Shown here: piece by piece, positions 22,461-34,496 of the stretch | Numbering within the stretch: position 1 is the stretch's first letter | Layout: each line of letters begins with the position of its first letter | NCBI RefSeq assembly: GCF_029784155.1 | Contig: NC_073691.1 | Coordinates: forward strand, 136,086,394 to 136,150,393 | Source of the DNA: Uranotaenia lowii | Lineage: Eukaryota > Arthropoda > Insecta > Diptera > Culicidae | Direction of reading: 5' to 3' | DNA: 64,000 nt | Translations under genes and position numbers: made by a program | Notes under the pieces: generated by a model | Databases searched by the model: none | What the model saw: the letters and a program-made list of their open reading frames with translations, nothing else | Told to the model about the DNA's origin: nothing

Positions 22461-24559
22461 ATCGTAAGCGGGCGGCTGCTTTGGCTGACCCGGTACATGC
22501 CTGCTCAATTCCGACTTTCGCCTTTCTCCGATCATCGATCATCCTCCAGGTTTCATCCGACATCCATTCACTTCGTCTTCCACAAACTTTACCGAGAGTA
22601 CCATGGCTCGTCGTGATAAAGGCATTCTTGATTCCACACCACTGTTCTTCGACTGTTCCGTCTGTCGGCAGCTCCGAGGCTGCTGGAGCTGGAAAAAGCA
22701 GTTAAACGAGCTTGTAGAGGAGACAAGAGAGCCTGGACAAACTCCCTAGCCGAAGAGGGAGAAAGAGCCGCCGCCATTGGAGATATCCGATTATTATATG
22801 ATATTTCTCGCCGCCTTAGTGGTGCAAGGACTAATGCAAGAATGCCGCTGAAAAACCGAGCAGGTCAGCTGCTGACAGATCGAACAGATCAGCTCAAGCG
22901 TTGGACTGAGCATTTTGATGAACTTTTTCGAGTTACAAATAGCAATGGCCAACAGAACCCGCAGCTCGAGGCGCCCACAGTAAGTCGCATTAATGGCGTC
23001 AACTCGGAAGCGCCCTCGCTGGCTGAAATAGAAGCGGCAATCAAGGACATGAAATCCAACAAAGCGCCTGGAATCGATTGCATTCCTGCTGAAATGCTCA
23101 AAGCCGACCCTGCCTTGTCAGCACAAATGTTGCACCGTCTATTCGCTGACATTTGGGATACTGCAACATTCCCGGCCGACTGGATGCAGGGTATCCTCGT
23201 AAAGGTCCCAAAGAAAGGAGATCTAATAGAGTGCGGTAACTGGCGTGGCATAACTTTGATCTGTACAACCCTCAAAGTACTCTGCAAAGTGATTCTGAAC
23301 AGGATCCTGGAGAAAATCGACGCTACACTCCGACGGCAACAAGCTGGATTCCGATCCGGACGATCATGTGTGGACCACATCACAACGCTACGTATAATAC
23401 TGGAACAAATCAACGAATTCCAGGACTCTCTTCTGCTGGTGTTCGTTGATTTCGAAAAAGCATTTGACCGACTGAACCACGAAAACATCTGGGCTGCTCT
23501 TAGACGACGAGGGGTCCCAGAGAAACTAGTCCATCTCATCGAAGCACAGTACGAGGCATTTTCGTGCAAGGTCTTGCACGACGGTGTCTTGTCCGAACCA
23601 ATCCCGGTAACTGCTGGAGTGAGACAAGGATGTATTTTGTCACCGCTGCTTTTTCTCATCGTAATGGATGAGATCTTGACTGGATCGATTGACTGTAGAC
23701 CAAACCGAGGATTGCCGTGGAATCCTTCAACCATGGAGCAACTGAACGACCTTGACCTGGCAGACGATATTGTTTTGCTAGCCCAAACACAACAAGACAT
23801 GCAGAGCAAACTCGACGACCTCACCGAAAGCTCCAAGGCAGCAGGTCTCAAAATCAATGTCGGAAAGACCAAGTCGATGGAAATCAATACAGAAAATCGT
23901 TCCAATTTCGTGGTAGCTGGACAACAGGTTGAGACAGTGGAGTGCTTCCAGTATCTTGGTAGCCAGATTACGCCTGATGGTGGGACCAAGAAGGACATCG
24001 AGACCCGGATCAGAAAAGCCCGATTTGCGTTTGCGAGTCTCCGAAACATCTGGCGCTCACGCCAGTTCTCTCTACGAACTAAGATCCGAATCTTCAACTC
24101 AAACGTCAAATCCGTATTGCTGTACGGGTGTGAAACTTGGTGCACATATGCGATGACGACGCGAAAACTGCAAGTTTTTGTGAATCGCTGCCTGCGGAAC
24201 ATCATCCGCGCTTGGTAGCCTGGCAACTGGATCTCAAACGTTGAACTACATCGCCGGTGTCGTTAAAAGACGCTAGAAATCGAGATTCGGGAATGTAAGT
24301 GGAGATGGATTGGGCACACGCTGCGAAGAGATGAAAACGAGATTTGCAGAGAGGCGCTTTACTGGAATCCAGATGGGCATCGAAGAAGAGGCAGGCCCAA
24401 AAGCTCGTGGTGGCGAAGTCTAGCCGCTGAAATCCGCACAGTTGACGAGAACCTCGGCTGGCAGCAAGTGAAGACGCTGGCTCCGGATCGCCAGCAGTGG
24501 AGATCTTTTATCTCAGCCCTATGCGCCGGTCAATCGGCGCTGGACCCTTAGGTAGGTAG
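22461..24559 (+). mobile_element. RTE retrotransposon copy B with 5' inversion
   Basis: Bounded by a perfect 12-bp target duplication GAGAGAATACAT (22449-22460, 24560-24571). 22461 to about 22681 is RTE sequence in antisense (equivalent to 50400-50623 of copy D); from about 22682 onward RTE is in sense (starting at the equivalent of 50395) and runs to the 3' tail TTAGGTAGGTAGG. The inverted block lies immediately upstream of the sense block in the element, the exact product expected from twin priming. Confidence 0.9.
22842..24218 (+). pseudogene. RTE reverse transcriptase, truncated
   Basis: An open frame of 458 residues covering the linker and the whole RT domain: N-K-A-P-G-I-D (about residue 73), V-F-V-D-F-E-K-A-F-D with the first catalytic Asp, T-A-G-V-R-Q-G-C-I-L-S-P, and the catalytic box L-A-D-D (with Leu in place of the usual Tyr/Phe). 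It ends at TAG at 24216-24218 (TGG to TAG in the W-W pair of the C-terminal domain); beyond that the C-terminal region continues with a further frame disruption to the tail. About seven residues differ from copy D over the shared 458, so the two copies are close relatives. The endonuclease is lost through 5' truncation and inversion. The antisense ORF of 445 codons is a shadow. Confidence 0.9.
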
Positions 24560-24571
24560 GAGAGAATACAT

Positions 24572-26640
24572 AAATATTCAAAAAATATCAAATTACTTAC
24601 GTGGTGAAATTGAATTGGTGAAATTTTGGGGGATTTTGTTTTTTTGTTTCGCTTCGGCCTACCGGGATCAAAGTATGCGCGCTGCAACATATGTCCCAAC
24701 GGATGAAACTGAAACTGAAAACAACTGTTAGTAGAACAAATCAACTTACACAACAAATTAAACTTACATTTTCGCTTTCTGATGTCTGTCCTCCAAAAAA
24801 TAACTTCCACCATCTTCTGTTTTTGTGAAATTCTAAAACTAAATTTAAGAATCTTCAAGTTGGCCTGAATAAAATAGCCAAAACCGCCATATGTAAGTTT
24901 ATATTAGCGATGAGCAGATGAGAAATCCTCGATAGCCAAAACAACTTTACTGCAACGCTAGTTTATTCGTAGTCATCGATGTAGATTAAGCAATATTATG
25001 GGTTCAACCCATATGGTAGAGCCAACCATACGAATTTTGATAACAACCTGCAAAGTTTTTTATCCGTGTGAAACCTGCGTTTTCAACACTATGGTTATAA
25101 AAAAAAAAACCATTTTCACATTCCAGTGCACAGTGATCCAAAAGGACTTAAAGTGGTACTTTTTCCCTAGTAATTTTGTCTTTCATTTTTGCTGCTAGGT
25201 GTTTTCACAACATTTACTTGTTATACAGTTCCCCGTAACATGATAGTATTCACGTTTTCAAAATTTAGTACTGACGTTTTCAAAATTAAGGTAATATTAA
25301 ACATGAAATTGCAATAACTTCGGAACGAAAGGTCGTAGCGACTTAAGATATAGTGCAAAATGTGCGTTATGAGTGTCTCATTTAATGATGTGAACTTCGT
25401 ATTTATAAAAGTTCAAAACTACCAATAGTTAAGTATTAAAAAAATTTAAAGTATGTTTTAAACTAAAAACCTTACAACTCTGCACTGAATAGAGATATAT
25501 CTTTGGTTATTTAAGCAAAGTTTCATATTTTTATGATATCTACAACATTGTAGAACAAATTTCGTTTCTATCTCCTCAAACTCAAAAGTAAGTGTTTTTA
25601 TTTTTATCGTAATAGGTTGTGATACAAAAATAATTTCAGAGAATCTAATCTTCTTTGTATTCCAAAAAAAATTTGATGTTAAAGCTTCCATTGTAAAGAT
25701 ATTAAAAATTTATTAATTATGAAATTATTTTCTAACAAGTTTTTTTGATTTTTAGAAAATGTAGCAAAGAACACTGGGTTAGCTGGTGTAATATAAAAAT
25801 TGTTTTAGTTTGATCAATGAATAGTTCTAACAAGATTATTAACATTCAGGGCGTATTTCGACTCTTTGCACTATCAGTTTGGTTTTTCTTGGAAAGTGAT
25901 GAATTTTGATGTCAAGAATATCTAAAGAAAATCTTTGGCTAAACCTTAATTTTAGCCGGGTAAAAGTGCAATGTGGGTGTAAATTAGCAGGATAATTTAA
26001 AAAAGCAATCTAATTTACGATGCTTAGTAAGTTAACGGTGCCGAACTCTGAATATTTTGAACTTAATTTCAAAAAATACAAGCCTACTTTTAGGGTTTAA
26101 GATTTTCAAATCATATTCTAAAAATATTGTATTCCTCTCACCATTTAAATTTCTTGATAACAATTGTTCGAATAATTTTTGATAGACTTAAATCAGCAAA
26201 TATTCCTCGCCAGCTCGATGCTCATCGGGTTCAGTAACTAATTCTACAGCCCCTCCTAGCAACACAATCGGGTCCCCGAGGGAAGAGTCACAGCTGCCAG
26301 TGTCATGGTCAGTAATCTGTTCAAAATGCGTCTGTCGCACGAACGGATGTAAGAATTCGAACAATTTATTCCGCCTTCGTTGCCTAAACGGCCAAGAAAA
26401 TTCGCAAGAGCTGATGTGCAAAATCGGTTTTCAATTTCCAATGGTAAACAGTAGGTCTCCCGGGTGTTTTACCGGCAAATGAACTTGATTGTAATTCATT
26501 GACTGTGGTTAATACCCTCAGTAGGGATCAATCCTATCGACAGGCTCTGGAACGATCGCAACCGCCAAAAATTAAAATAGCTCCCTGACGCCTAAAACGG
26601 GTTCGATAAAAAAAAAGAATTCACGTGAATCAGTACCCAC
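24572..26640. other. Unassigned AT-rich region
   Basis: A 116-codon ORF on the minus strand (24508-24858) overlaps the RTE tail and matches nothing known to me. No element ends identified. Confidence 0.4.
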
Positions 26641-27560
26641 CCTGAACCATTCACGTTGCACATCGGCCGCAGTCACGTTTTCTGCCCCCACTCTCGTCTG
26701 CCCTTCGAAAACCAAGGAACCAGGCAACCATTAGCATCTTTTTATGGTTCTATTTCTAATCGTCAGATTGTGGCCTAACGTCGAAACCAGCCGGATGGCG
26801 GTGGAGTTTTAATTTTTGCCCTCCGCCGCTGCCGACAGCCCAAATGGTCTCCGGGGGGAGTTTCGGAGGATCGGGACGAAATCTTGGGGTTTGGAGTGTG
26901 AGTTTGAACGATCTAGAAAAGCAAGTTGGAGAAGAACAAACCAAGCCCCAACTCAAGATGCCCCAAAGTTCATTCACCGTGTCCCCATTTCTATCCTATC
27001 GAGTCGGGTTCCTTCTCGCGTGTGTACTATTCCATTCCATTGGATGTTCCCGTGGGGTTTTGTCTGGGCTGCCGAGGTGCCCTTCTGATGCCTGCACCGT
27101 TGTTGGTTGCCTTTGGGTTGGGGTTTGGTTGGTTGGTCTATTTTGCGCTCCGGGACCCGGTGGGATGACAACGAACCCAGCCGTGCAAGAATAGATTTCC
27201 AAATTTCCAACGAAATTTGCTCAAACCATTAGGGCCAGCCGGTTTCGTTCGATTGTGAACGTCCAACAGACAGCGGACTGCGAAGAAGATTGGAAAAGTT
27301 CTGATCGTGTCTCTGTAGAGCTCACCAGCCAGCCACGTCCCGATCGAAGCACAAGCGAAAACGTAGAAGAAGATGAAACAACTATTTGCCCCGACCAACA
27401 ATCGACGGATGATGACGGCTAGCTCTGCTTTGGATGTCTGATGACCCAAATATGAAAGTTTAATGTACTCATAAAAGTTGTCTATGCTAACGTGCGTCAT
27501 GAGCTTTCTTTTAGCAACTGTAGAACAAACACGAGACCAGTGAAGCTTCCTAAGCATCTA
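26641..27560. other. GC-richer unique-looking segment, unassigned
   Basis: GC content is clearly above that of the flanks. Overlapping ORFs up to 139 codons occur on both strands (minus 27138-27557, plus 26844-27194), which is what GC-rich non-coding DNA also gives. No domain recognised. Could be host regulatory or exon sequence. Confidence 0.3.
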
Positions 27561-28231
27561 TCGGAATCGGATCGGAGAAATTAACACTCCTGAGCGTTAT
27601 TAGTTCGCTCAAAGATGAGAAAACTTTTTTGAAATATTAATCAAGTTTAATATTCAATTAAGATTTTGTTATTATTTTCGATCCATTTTTTTCGTGAAAG
27701 GCTACAAAAATCTGCTTCGAGTATATAAAATAAAATAACAAAACGTTTTGTTGAAACCATCCCTCGTTCTTTTTCTGCGTGCTATACGCCGGCCTAGTCA
27801 CGTTCCCAAACCAGCACCAAAGTTAGCACTTTTCTGAGTTTGTAACTTGAATAAAACCGGCATATAAAACAGATTATTAGATATAGGAAATCAAAATAAT
27901 TTATAATATACTGAAGCGAACGATTAATACAAATGTAAATCACGAGAGTAGTAATTTAAAAGAATATTGTATTCTTACTCTACTGGAATAATAAGAAACA
28001 AACAAAATCATGGCCGTATATCAAATAACCGTAAGGACTGTATTCGAAAAAATGCAACACTTTATTTTGTGGGTAACTATTGTATAGATTAAGGTTGCCA
28101 GAATTTTTTCCACTCCCATCCGGGCCTAGCAATTCCGGGCATTTTTAAAAAAAACCTGGCTAAATCCGGGCATGGATTTCAATTTTTCAAATCCAAAATC
28201 CGGGCAAAAACCGGGCAAAATTTAGGTGTTA
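27561..28231. other. AT-rich spacer ending in CCGGGCA repeats
   Basis: At 28093-28225 several CCGGGC(A)-type words separated by A/T runs follow GGTTGCCAGAATTTTTTCC. This resembles the sub-terminal regions of the TTGCCA-ended hAT family (40745, 41168), but no second end is present. Confidence 0.4.
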
Positions 28232-28252
28232 TCTATATATAAAAAATTAATT

Positions 28253-28283
<31 letters not shown>

Positions 28284-28319
28284 TTCTGTCTGTTCCCTAT
28301 AGACTCAGAAACTACTGAA

Positions 28320-30110
28320 CCGATTAACGTGAAATTTGGCAGGTGGGGGCATTGGATGCCGGGGAAGGTTCCTATTATGGTTTGGGATCCCTCCCCCTAA
28401 CAGGAAGGGGGGGAGGGGCCTTCCAAACAAAAGACAATTTTTTGCATAACTCGAGAACCAATCAAGCAAATGGTATCAAATTTGGCATGGGGTGGTATTT
28501 GGGAACGGGGAATATTTCAATGAATATTAGTTACCCCTCCCTCCACTCAGTGGGGTGAAAGGAAGGGGGGAGGGGGGCTACCTTACAATTTTAAATATAA
28601 CTCGAAAACTAATCAAGATATTGGAACCAAATTTGGCATGGGAAGGTATTCTGATACGAAATATATTTCAAATGATTATTTGAGACCCCCCCCCCATGTT
28701 TGCAGTTGAAAGAGGGAAGGGCCTCTTTCATATTTTTTTACATAACTCGAAAACTAATAAAGGAAATGGAATCAAATTTGGCATGGGAAGGTATTTGGAT
28801 ACGAAAAAATATTTCTATGATTATTTGAGACCCTTCCCTCTTTCCAGTAGGGAGATATAAAGGGGGGAGGGGCCCTCTTTTAAATTTTTTACATAACTCA
28901 AAAACTAATCAAGCAAATGGAACCAAATTTGGCAAGGGCGGATATTTGGAAACGTGACATATTCTAATGGTTGTTTGAGACCCCTTTTTTCTTCCAGCGG
29001 GGATAAAAGAAAAAAGGAAGGAAGTTTCATACAGTTTTTATTGCATAACTCAAGAACTTCAACAGCAAATGAAACCAAATTGGGCATGGAACGATATTTG
29101 TGTACAAGAAATGATTCTATGAATATTTGGTATCCCTCACTCCTTCAAAAAGGTGAATGAAAATGGGGAGGAAAGGTCTCCCTTACAATTTTCAGTATAA
29201 CTGGAGAGCTGATCGAGTAAATTGAACCATATTTGGCATATGAGGGTATATGGATACGAGAAATACTTCTATTGAAGCCCCACCATATTTCCGCGGAAAG
29301 ATATAAAGGTGGAAAGGGGGGCTTCCATATAATTTTTTTTGCATAACTCGAGAATTAATAGAGCAAATGAAATAAAATTAGGTATTAAAAAGTATTTTAT
29401 TAAAAAAAATAATTTTATGAATATTAAGTTCTCACCCCTCCATTCAATGGGGAGAACGGAGGGTGATGGAACTTCCTTTCAAGTTTATGCATAACTCAAG
29501 AATTTACAACGCAAATAAAACCAAATTTGGCATGGGATGGTATTTCAATACGAGAATTTTTTTTATGTCAAACAATTCCTTTCTTGTAGTGTGATTATAG
29601 AATTGGGAAAAGAGGAAGGGAAGAGGAAAGCCTACATTTAACTTTTTTTTTACAAAATCTGAGAAATGGACAAACTTAACATGGAAAATCATTTTGGTAG
29701 GATTCTATGATTATCTGATACACCATCCTCCTTTCAGTGAGTAGGTACATAGGACGAGGGAGGTGAGCTCAATGGAATTTTGTTAGCATAAGTTCTCAAT
29801 TTATGCTAGCGAAGCCAACAAATGGAAACAAATATGGCATGGAAAGCTATTTGGTTACGAGATGTGTTTCTACGATTGTTATAGACCCTTACGCTTTACA
29901 GTGTAGAGGCGAGAAGAAAGGAGAGGGTTGCATATAAATTTTGTTGTAAAGCTTTAAAACTTATCAACCAATGGAAAAAAATTTGATATAAAAAGATTTT
30001 TGGGAACGAAAAAAATGGGTATGATTATTAAAGATCACGATCTCCATTCAGCAGGAGGGGAGGGAAGGACAGGGGGAGGGCTCTCTTATCAGTTTTTTAG
30101 CATAAATCCA
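28320..30110 (+). repeat. Array of about twelve diverged 150-bp units in Helitron H1
   Basis: Units recur at about 28330, 28480, 28620, 28770, 28925, 29075, 29227, 29373, 29520, 29670, 29830 and 29975. Each has CATAACTCGAGAACTAATCA, then AAATGGAACCAAATTTGGCA, then GATACGAGAAATATTTCTA, then a C-rich block (CCCCTCCC) and a G-rich block (GGGGGAGGGG) that can pair with each other. Confidence 0.85.
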
Positions 30111-30225
30111 GAACATATGAAGCAAAAACAACTATATTTTATCAGTTTAATTGTTTGCGTACGATAATCTGAGCCCCTCCTTTTTAGGGCGAAGCTTAAA
30201 GAAACAGATGAAAATTATCAGATCT

Positions 30226-30711
30226 TATGAAATGAATTTGCGGCTTTATCGGTTAGGGTTAAAGAGTTGAAATGAAAGACGGATAGAAGATCAGAAGAAA
30301 ATTCTAAGGTGGTGAAAAGAGCGAAGAGCATTTGAAATAGAAGCTTGACCACATGCTAAATTCTTTGTCCCGCATCAAATAACTGTATTGAAGAAGTAGT
30401 ACCCAATAGAGAAGGCACTACATTTTTCGATACAGTTAATTATGGATGGTTCGACCGCCATGTAAGTGTGCACATGTGCCGAACGGACAAAAAATTTTTA
30501 GCATGTGGTTGCTCAGTTAAGTCTTCTATTGTGCGATATCGTTCTTCAATACAGTTAATTGATGCGGGACAAAGAATTTAGCATGTGGTCAAGCTTCTAT
30601 TTCAAATGCTCTTCGCTCTTTTCACCACCTTAGAATTTTCTTCTGATCTTCTATTCGTCTTTCATTTAAACTCTTTAACCCTCACCGATAAAGCCGCAAA
30701 TTCATTTCATA
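30226..30711. mobile_element. Long inverted-repeat element nested in Helitron H1
   Basis: Arms 30226-30394 and 30542-30711 are near-perfect reverse complements (about 169 bp each, a few mismatches) with a spacer of about 148 bp. The sequence AATTATCAGATCT is found directly at both sides (30213-30225, 30745-30757) but once only, uninterrupted, in Helitron H0 (4355-4367 on the minus strand), so H0 preserves the empty site. Some 33 bp separate the right arm from the second direct repeat. Confidence 0.8.
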
Positions 30712-30976
30712 AAACAAATTCACGGTGATTTCTCCTCTTAAAATAATTATCAGATCTCTAACACAAATTTAAAGACCAAGATTCAGAATATTAGTTTAAG
30801 TTATTTTTGTGTTGCAATCCGAAACTCCAGCTGCAGCTCTCATTTTTTAGGGGTTGCTTATAGATTATGTTATAATTTGATTTAAAATAATGCCAACAAA
30901 ACAATAAAATTTTCAATAAATCCTGAAAATATCATTCAATTTTGAAAGGTGTAGCAAAGCACACCGGGTCAGCTAG

Positions 30977-33247
30977 TCTATATATATAAAAATCAATGTT
31001 TGTCTGTCTGTCTGTTCCCTATAGACTCGGAAACTACTGAACCGATCATCGTGAAACTTGGCATCTGAGGGTTTTTGGGGCCGGAGATGGTTTCTGTAAT
31101 AGTTACAAACCGCTCCGACTCAATGGAGAGGGGGCTTCCATTCAAAATTTGTAGTTTTTCAAAACAAATTAAAGTCATCCATTAAATCCAATCCAATCCA
31201 AAACAAATTAAACATCCATTTTCTCGAGATTTTTTTCCTTTGAGCGGTTTGTTTTTCGTCTCCATGGTCGAGGCGTCGCGAGCCAACGTCGTGAGAGGAT
31301 AGTAACCATGGCATAGCATACTGATCAGTGGGAATATTTTGGCGCGTATTTCTCAACCAAGCATATTTTCAATGCAAGGGATGGCGATATGAAACCTTGA
31401 TGTGATTTTTGTCTACTTGATTACTAGATCATTTGTACAGCACATGGTTATGAATGACGCCTAGATGTGACCCAGATGGACATTTTGCCGATCGAATAAA
31501 ACATATACCTACATTTTTTTTTGCCAAAATCAGAAATTGAAAAGTCATGGCATCCATTTATAGAAATTTTCTTTTCTTCGAGGGGTTTGTTTTTCGTCTC
31601 TATGGTCAAGCAAACGTCGTCGCAAGTAGATAGTAACCAAAACATACTGTTCATTGATCGCTGGAAAAATTCAACAATTAGGAGCCTGTTTCTCAACCAA
31701 GTACCTATATTTCTTATGCACGTGGGGGCGATATGCAACCTAGATATGTTTTTTCTTGCTTAATTGTACACAACACGTGGAAATAAATGACGCCTAGATG
31801 TGACACGGATTGGTATTTTATCAATCGAATCAAAAGCAATTGAAAGATTTGCAAAAACACTTCCATATTTGTTGTCCATATAGCATTTGTTGTCTAAAAA
31901 TATAAATTTAGTTCTGAGGCTAATGAAATAATGGTATGACACTTTTCGGGCAATTGAAAAAAAAAATACTGAAAGTAAAGAATTTACATACCCATTTTGC
32001 CTACAAGGTTATTTTTGAATCATATTGATATCAGAAGTATGAATAAGATGTTTTCTACAGAGGTAGATCGGAAACATTTTGTTGAACATGTAAAAATGTA
32101 CTTAACTGAAAAAGAAGATCAAAAATCCGATCCGACAAATGAAATGATCAAAAAAATATTCCCTCCTGTCAACTTACACGATGGGGCAAGGGCAAAAGTC
32201 GAACTTTTGAGAAATTCATCTTCAAAATGATTCAATATGTTGGAAAGACCAGAAGGGGTAATCCGAAAGGAAACTGAAGCGGATATTTGAAATTTTTAAA
32301 GGTCTTTGTAAATGAAGGTCATTTGCTTTGAACAGCATTCGTTAAAAGTGGAATAGCAAACATAAATTTATAATGCTGGAATACTGTAGATATATGTAGG
32401 TATCAATGAAACTTGATAAAACAAACAAACAAACAGATATACGTATTCAATCCATTTTAAAGCCATTACTCTGACGCATCTGAAAATAAGCTTTGCATTT
32501 ACACTTGCCCCAATAAACGGGACAAATGTTAACTTAGAAATTTGTTTTTGCCAACAGTTTTGAATATTTGACTTTCAAAGAGAAAATTAAAAACGCGGAG
32601 AAATTATTTCGATAGCTTATTTTTCTAACTCTAAAAAATACATCATCTTAAGCTAATCAGGGGCTATAGTACAGAATTTTAAAAATATACTCAAAAAACT
32701 GTCCCGATTCACCCGATTTCAATTAGAAATTTATGTAAACTCGAGACAGGTAAATCAGCCTACCTTCTTCAAGCAGTGGGGGACGAAATTGGAAAAGATG
32801 GGGGAGCTCCTTTGTAAGGTTAAGATAAAGAGCTTTTCGAAGAAGGGACCATATTTTAAAAGAGGGTTTTTTGCGTACGGATATTTGGCATAACTCAAAA
32901 ATAGATGTGACAAATGTTTTTATGGAAGTTCGTAACTTCCCACTTTGGGAAAAAGGTGGAAAATCCATAAATATTGACATTATTCGAATCATTATGAAGC
33001 TTTAAAAACAGAGTACAAATTTTATATCTTGAAAATCAAGTTTAGAGATCAAGTTTCAGTAAGTAATATATACCATCTTTGAATTGCAATTCGGAACTCC
33101 AGCTGCAGCTCTCATTTCAAAGATGTTGGTTCTAAACCATGATGAGGTTTGTTTTTTAAAAAAGCTTACAAAAATTTAAATTTGAATAAATTTTTACAAA
33201 TTACATTTATTTTTGCAAGGTGTAGCAATGCACACCGGGTCAGCTAG
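30977..33247 (+). mobile_element. Non-autonomous Helitron (copy H2)
   Basis: Begins TCTATATATATAAAAATCAA directly after the CTAG of H1, with no spacer, and ends at its own CTAG (33244-33247) followed by T, with the hairpin GGTGT...ACACC before it. Its middle differs from H1 and contains a tandem duplication (31196-31830). An ORF of 77 codons (31997-32230) shows no known domain. Confidence 0.85.
31196..31830 (+). repeat. Two-copy tandem duplication inside Helitron H2
   Basis: Two copies of about 300-350 bp share GGTTTGTTTTTCGTCTC(C/T)ATGG, GATAGTAACCA, TTTCTCAACCAAG, and ATGACGCCTAGATGTGAC. Confidence 0.75.
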
Positions 33248-34067
33248 TTATATATAAAAGCAAAAAAAAAATGCAAAAAAAAATGAAATTAATATTTTAT
33301 TAATGTAATTGAAGACTTCCAAAAACATTTTGGAACACTTAAATATTTAAAGGTTTATAAAAGTAAATCAGCGAAAATATTTGAAACAACCGTTGAAAAT
33401 TTCCATACCGCCAATCGATTTTGCTGAAACTTTCCTCAAAAACTTTGATTTTTTTTTTTTGGTTTCTTTGTGAAAATTGTGGAAAAATCCGAGCAATATC
33501 CAAATAAAGTGTTGCTTTTTTTTGGAATACAATTCTTAACAAATGATTGAATTAAATTTGATAAAAAAAGAAGAAAACATTTCATATTATTTCAAGAGTG
33601 CCAGTGATCAAAATCAGAGGTAAAACCTTATTCTTAAATAAATGTTTTCGGATCTCAAAATAAAAGGTTGAAAGAGTTTATTTTTGTAGTTGAGAACAAT
33701 GACTTTATATATTAATAACATAGCGTTTCCAATGACAAAGTACATGTAAGGAAATTGGGGATTTCGTGAAAGATTAACACTGAGTTAACACTGCGCAGTA
33801 AAATTTAGCTTTGAAGTTTCTACATCGATTCATTTTAAAAGATTAATTTGAAAATCATGATCCTTTCGAAAACCATGATTTTATATAATAAAAATAAATA
33901 AAAAGCTTATATATTTTCTATCCCGGATTTGAAGTTCAAAACTCAAAGCTCTGAAGATTTTGTCACTTCAATTGAAATATTTGGTCCTGTAAAGTGAAAG
34001 AACATAAGGTAGAAACTATGTTTTTCTTATAAAAAATCTCATGAAATTTTCGAAAAAGGTACAACGG
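33248..34067. other. Unassigned AT-rich region
   Basis: No ORF above 67 codons and no element ends recognised. Confidence 0.4.
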
Positions 34068-34145
34068 CTAACCGGCAGGACTCGAACCTGCAATCTCCGC
34101 TTCAGTACCACGGCGTGTAAGCCAATTTCACCACGGTGAACGTGA
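34068..34145 (-). mobile_element. tRNA-like SINE head
   Basis: Minus strand: A-box-like GTGGTGAAATTGGCTTACAC and a perfect T arm GCAGG-TTCGAGT-CCTGC (B box). The acceptor stem does not pair (CACCGTG against CGGTTAG), so it is better read as a SINE head or a decayed tRNA than as a working tRNA gene. The limits of any body are not clear. Confidence 0.5.
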
Positions 34146-34496
34146 TGGAATCGACCGACACGAGCGTACATGTTGAGCTCCACCGATCAACTGCTGGGCT
34201 GGACCATAATGCCTCTAGATATGGTGGTCTCACTTTGACAAAAAGTAGACGAGGGTTGGATGCGGAGGAGGAGCCGAAATTTGACAGCTGGCTGTTCGGC
34301 TGGCTGCTGGCTGGCTGGGATGCCAGGTGCTCTGATTTTTTGTAAAACACGAAGTTTTGCCAATCACCAAGATATTGCTTAGACAAAGATTTCGCCTTGA
34401 TTTTTGCAAATATAATTCATAGAATCGAAACAAAATCTTCCGGCTGAGCTCCGGGCTGGTAAGCAAAGCCGGAAGAAGTTGGACCTATAAACGACG

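Larger units (their letters stand above)
28232..30976 (+). mobile_element. Non-autonomous Helitron (copy H1)
   Basis: Starts A|TCTATATATAAAAAATTAAT at 28232 and ends in CTAG (30973-30976) followed by T, with the terminator hairpin GGTGT...ACACC just upstream (about 30948-30965) and GGGTCAG between hairpin and CTAG. The interior is a long array of about 150-bp units plus a 3' region shared with H0 and H2 (CTCCAGCTGCAGCTCTCATT). An inverted-repeat insertion lies at 30213-30757. No protein-coding gene. Confidence 0.85.

Noticed and set aside
22889..24226. 445-codon ORF on the minus strand across RTE copy B (similar ones at 48857-50164 and 41914-42597)
   Set aside because: It is antisense to the RT coding sequence in every copy and shows no domain; a mirror of codon bias in the sense frame explains it.
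27138..27557. 139-codon minus-strand ORF as a gene
   Set aside because: No domain recognised, and several overlapping ORFs of similar size exist on both strands, as expected in GC-richer non-coding DNA.
28253..28293. (TGTC)n tract as an independent microsatellite locus
   Set aside because: It occurs at the same place in all Helitron 5' ends, so it belongs to the element.
34068..34145. Functional tRNA gene, possibly bacterial-like tRNA-Leu
   Set aside because: T arm is perfect but acceptor stem halves do not pair and anticodon arm is poor.
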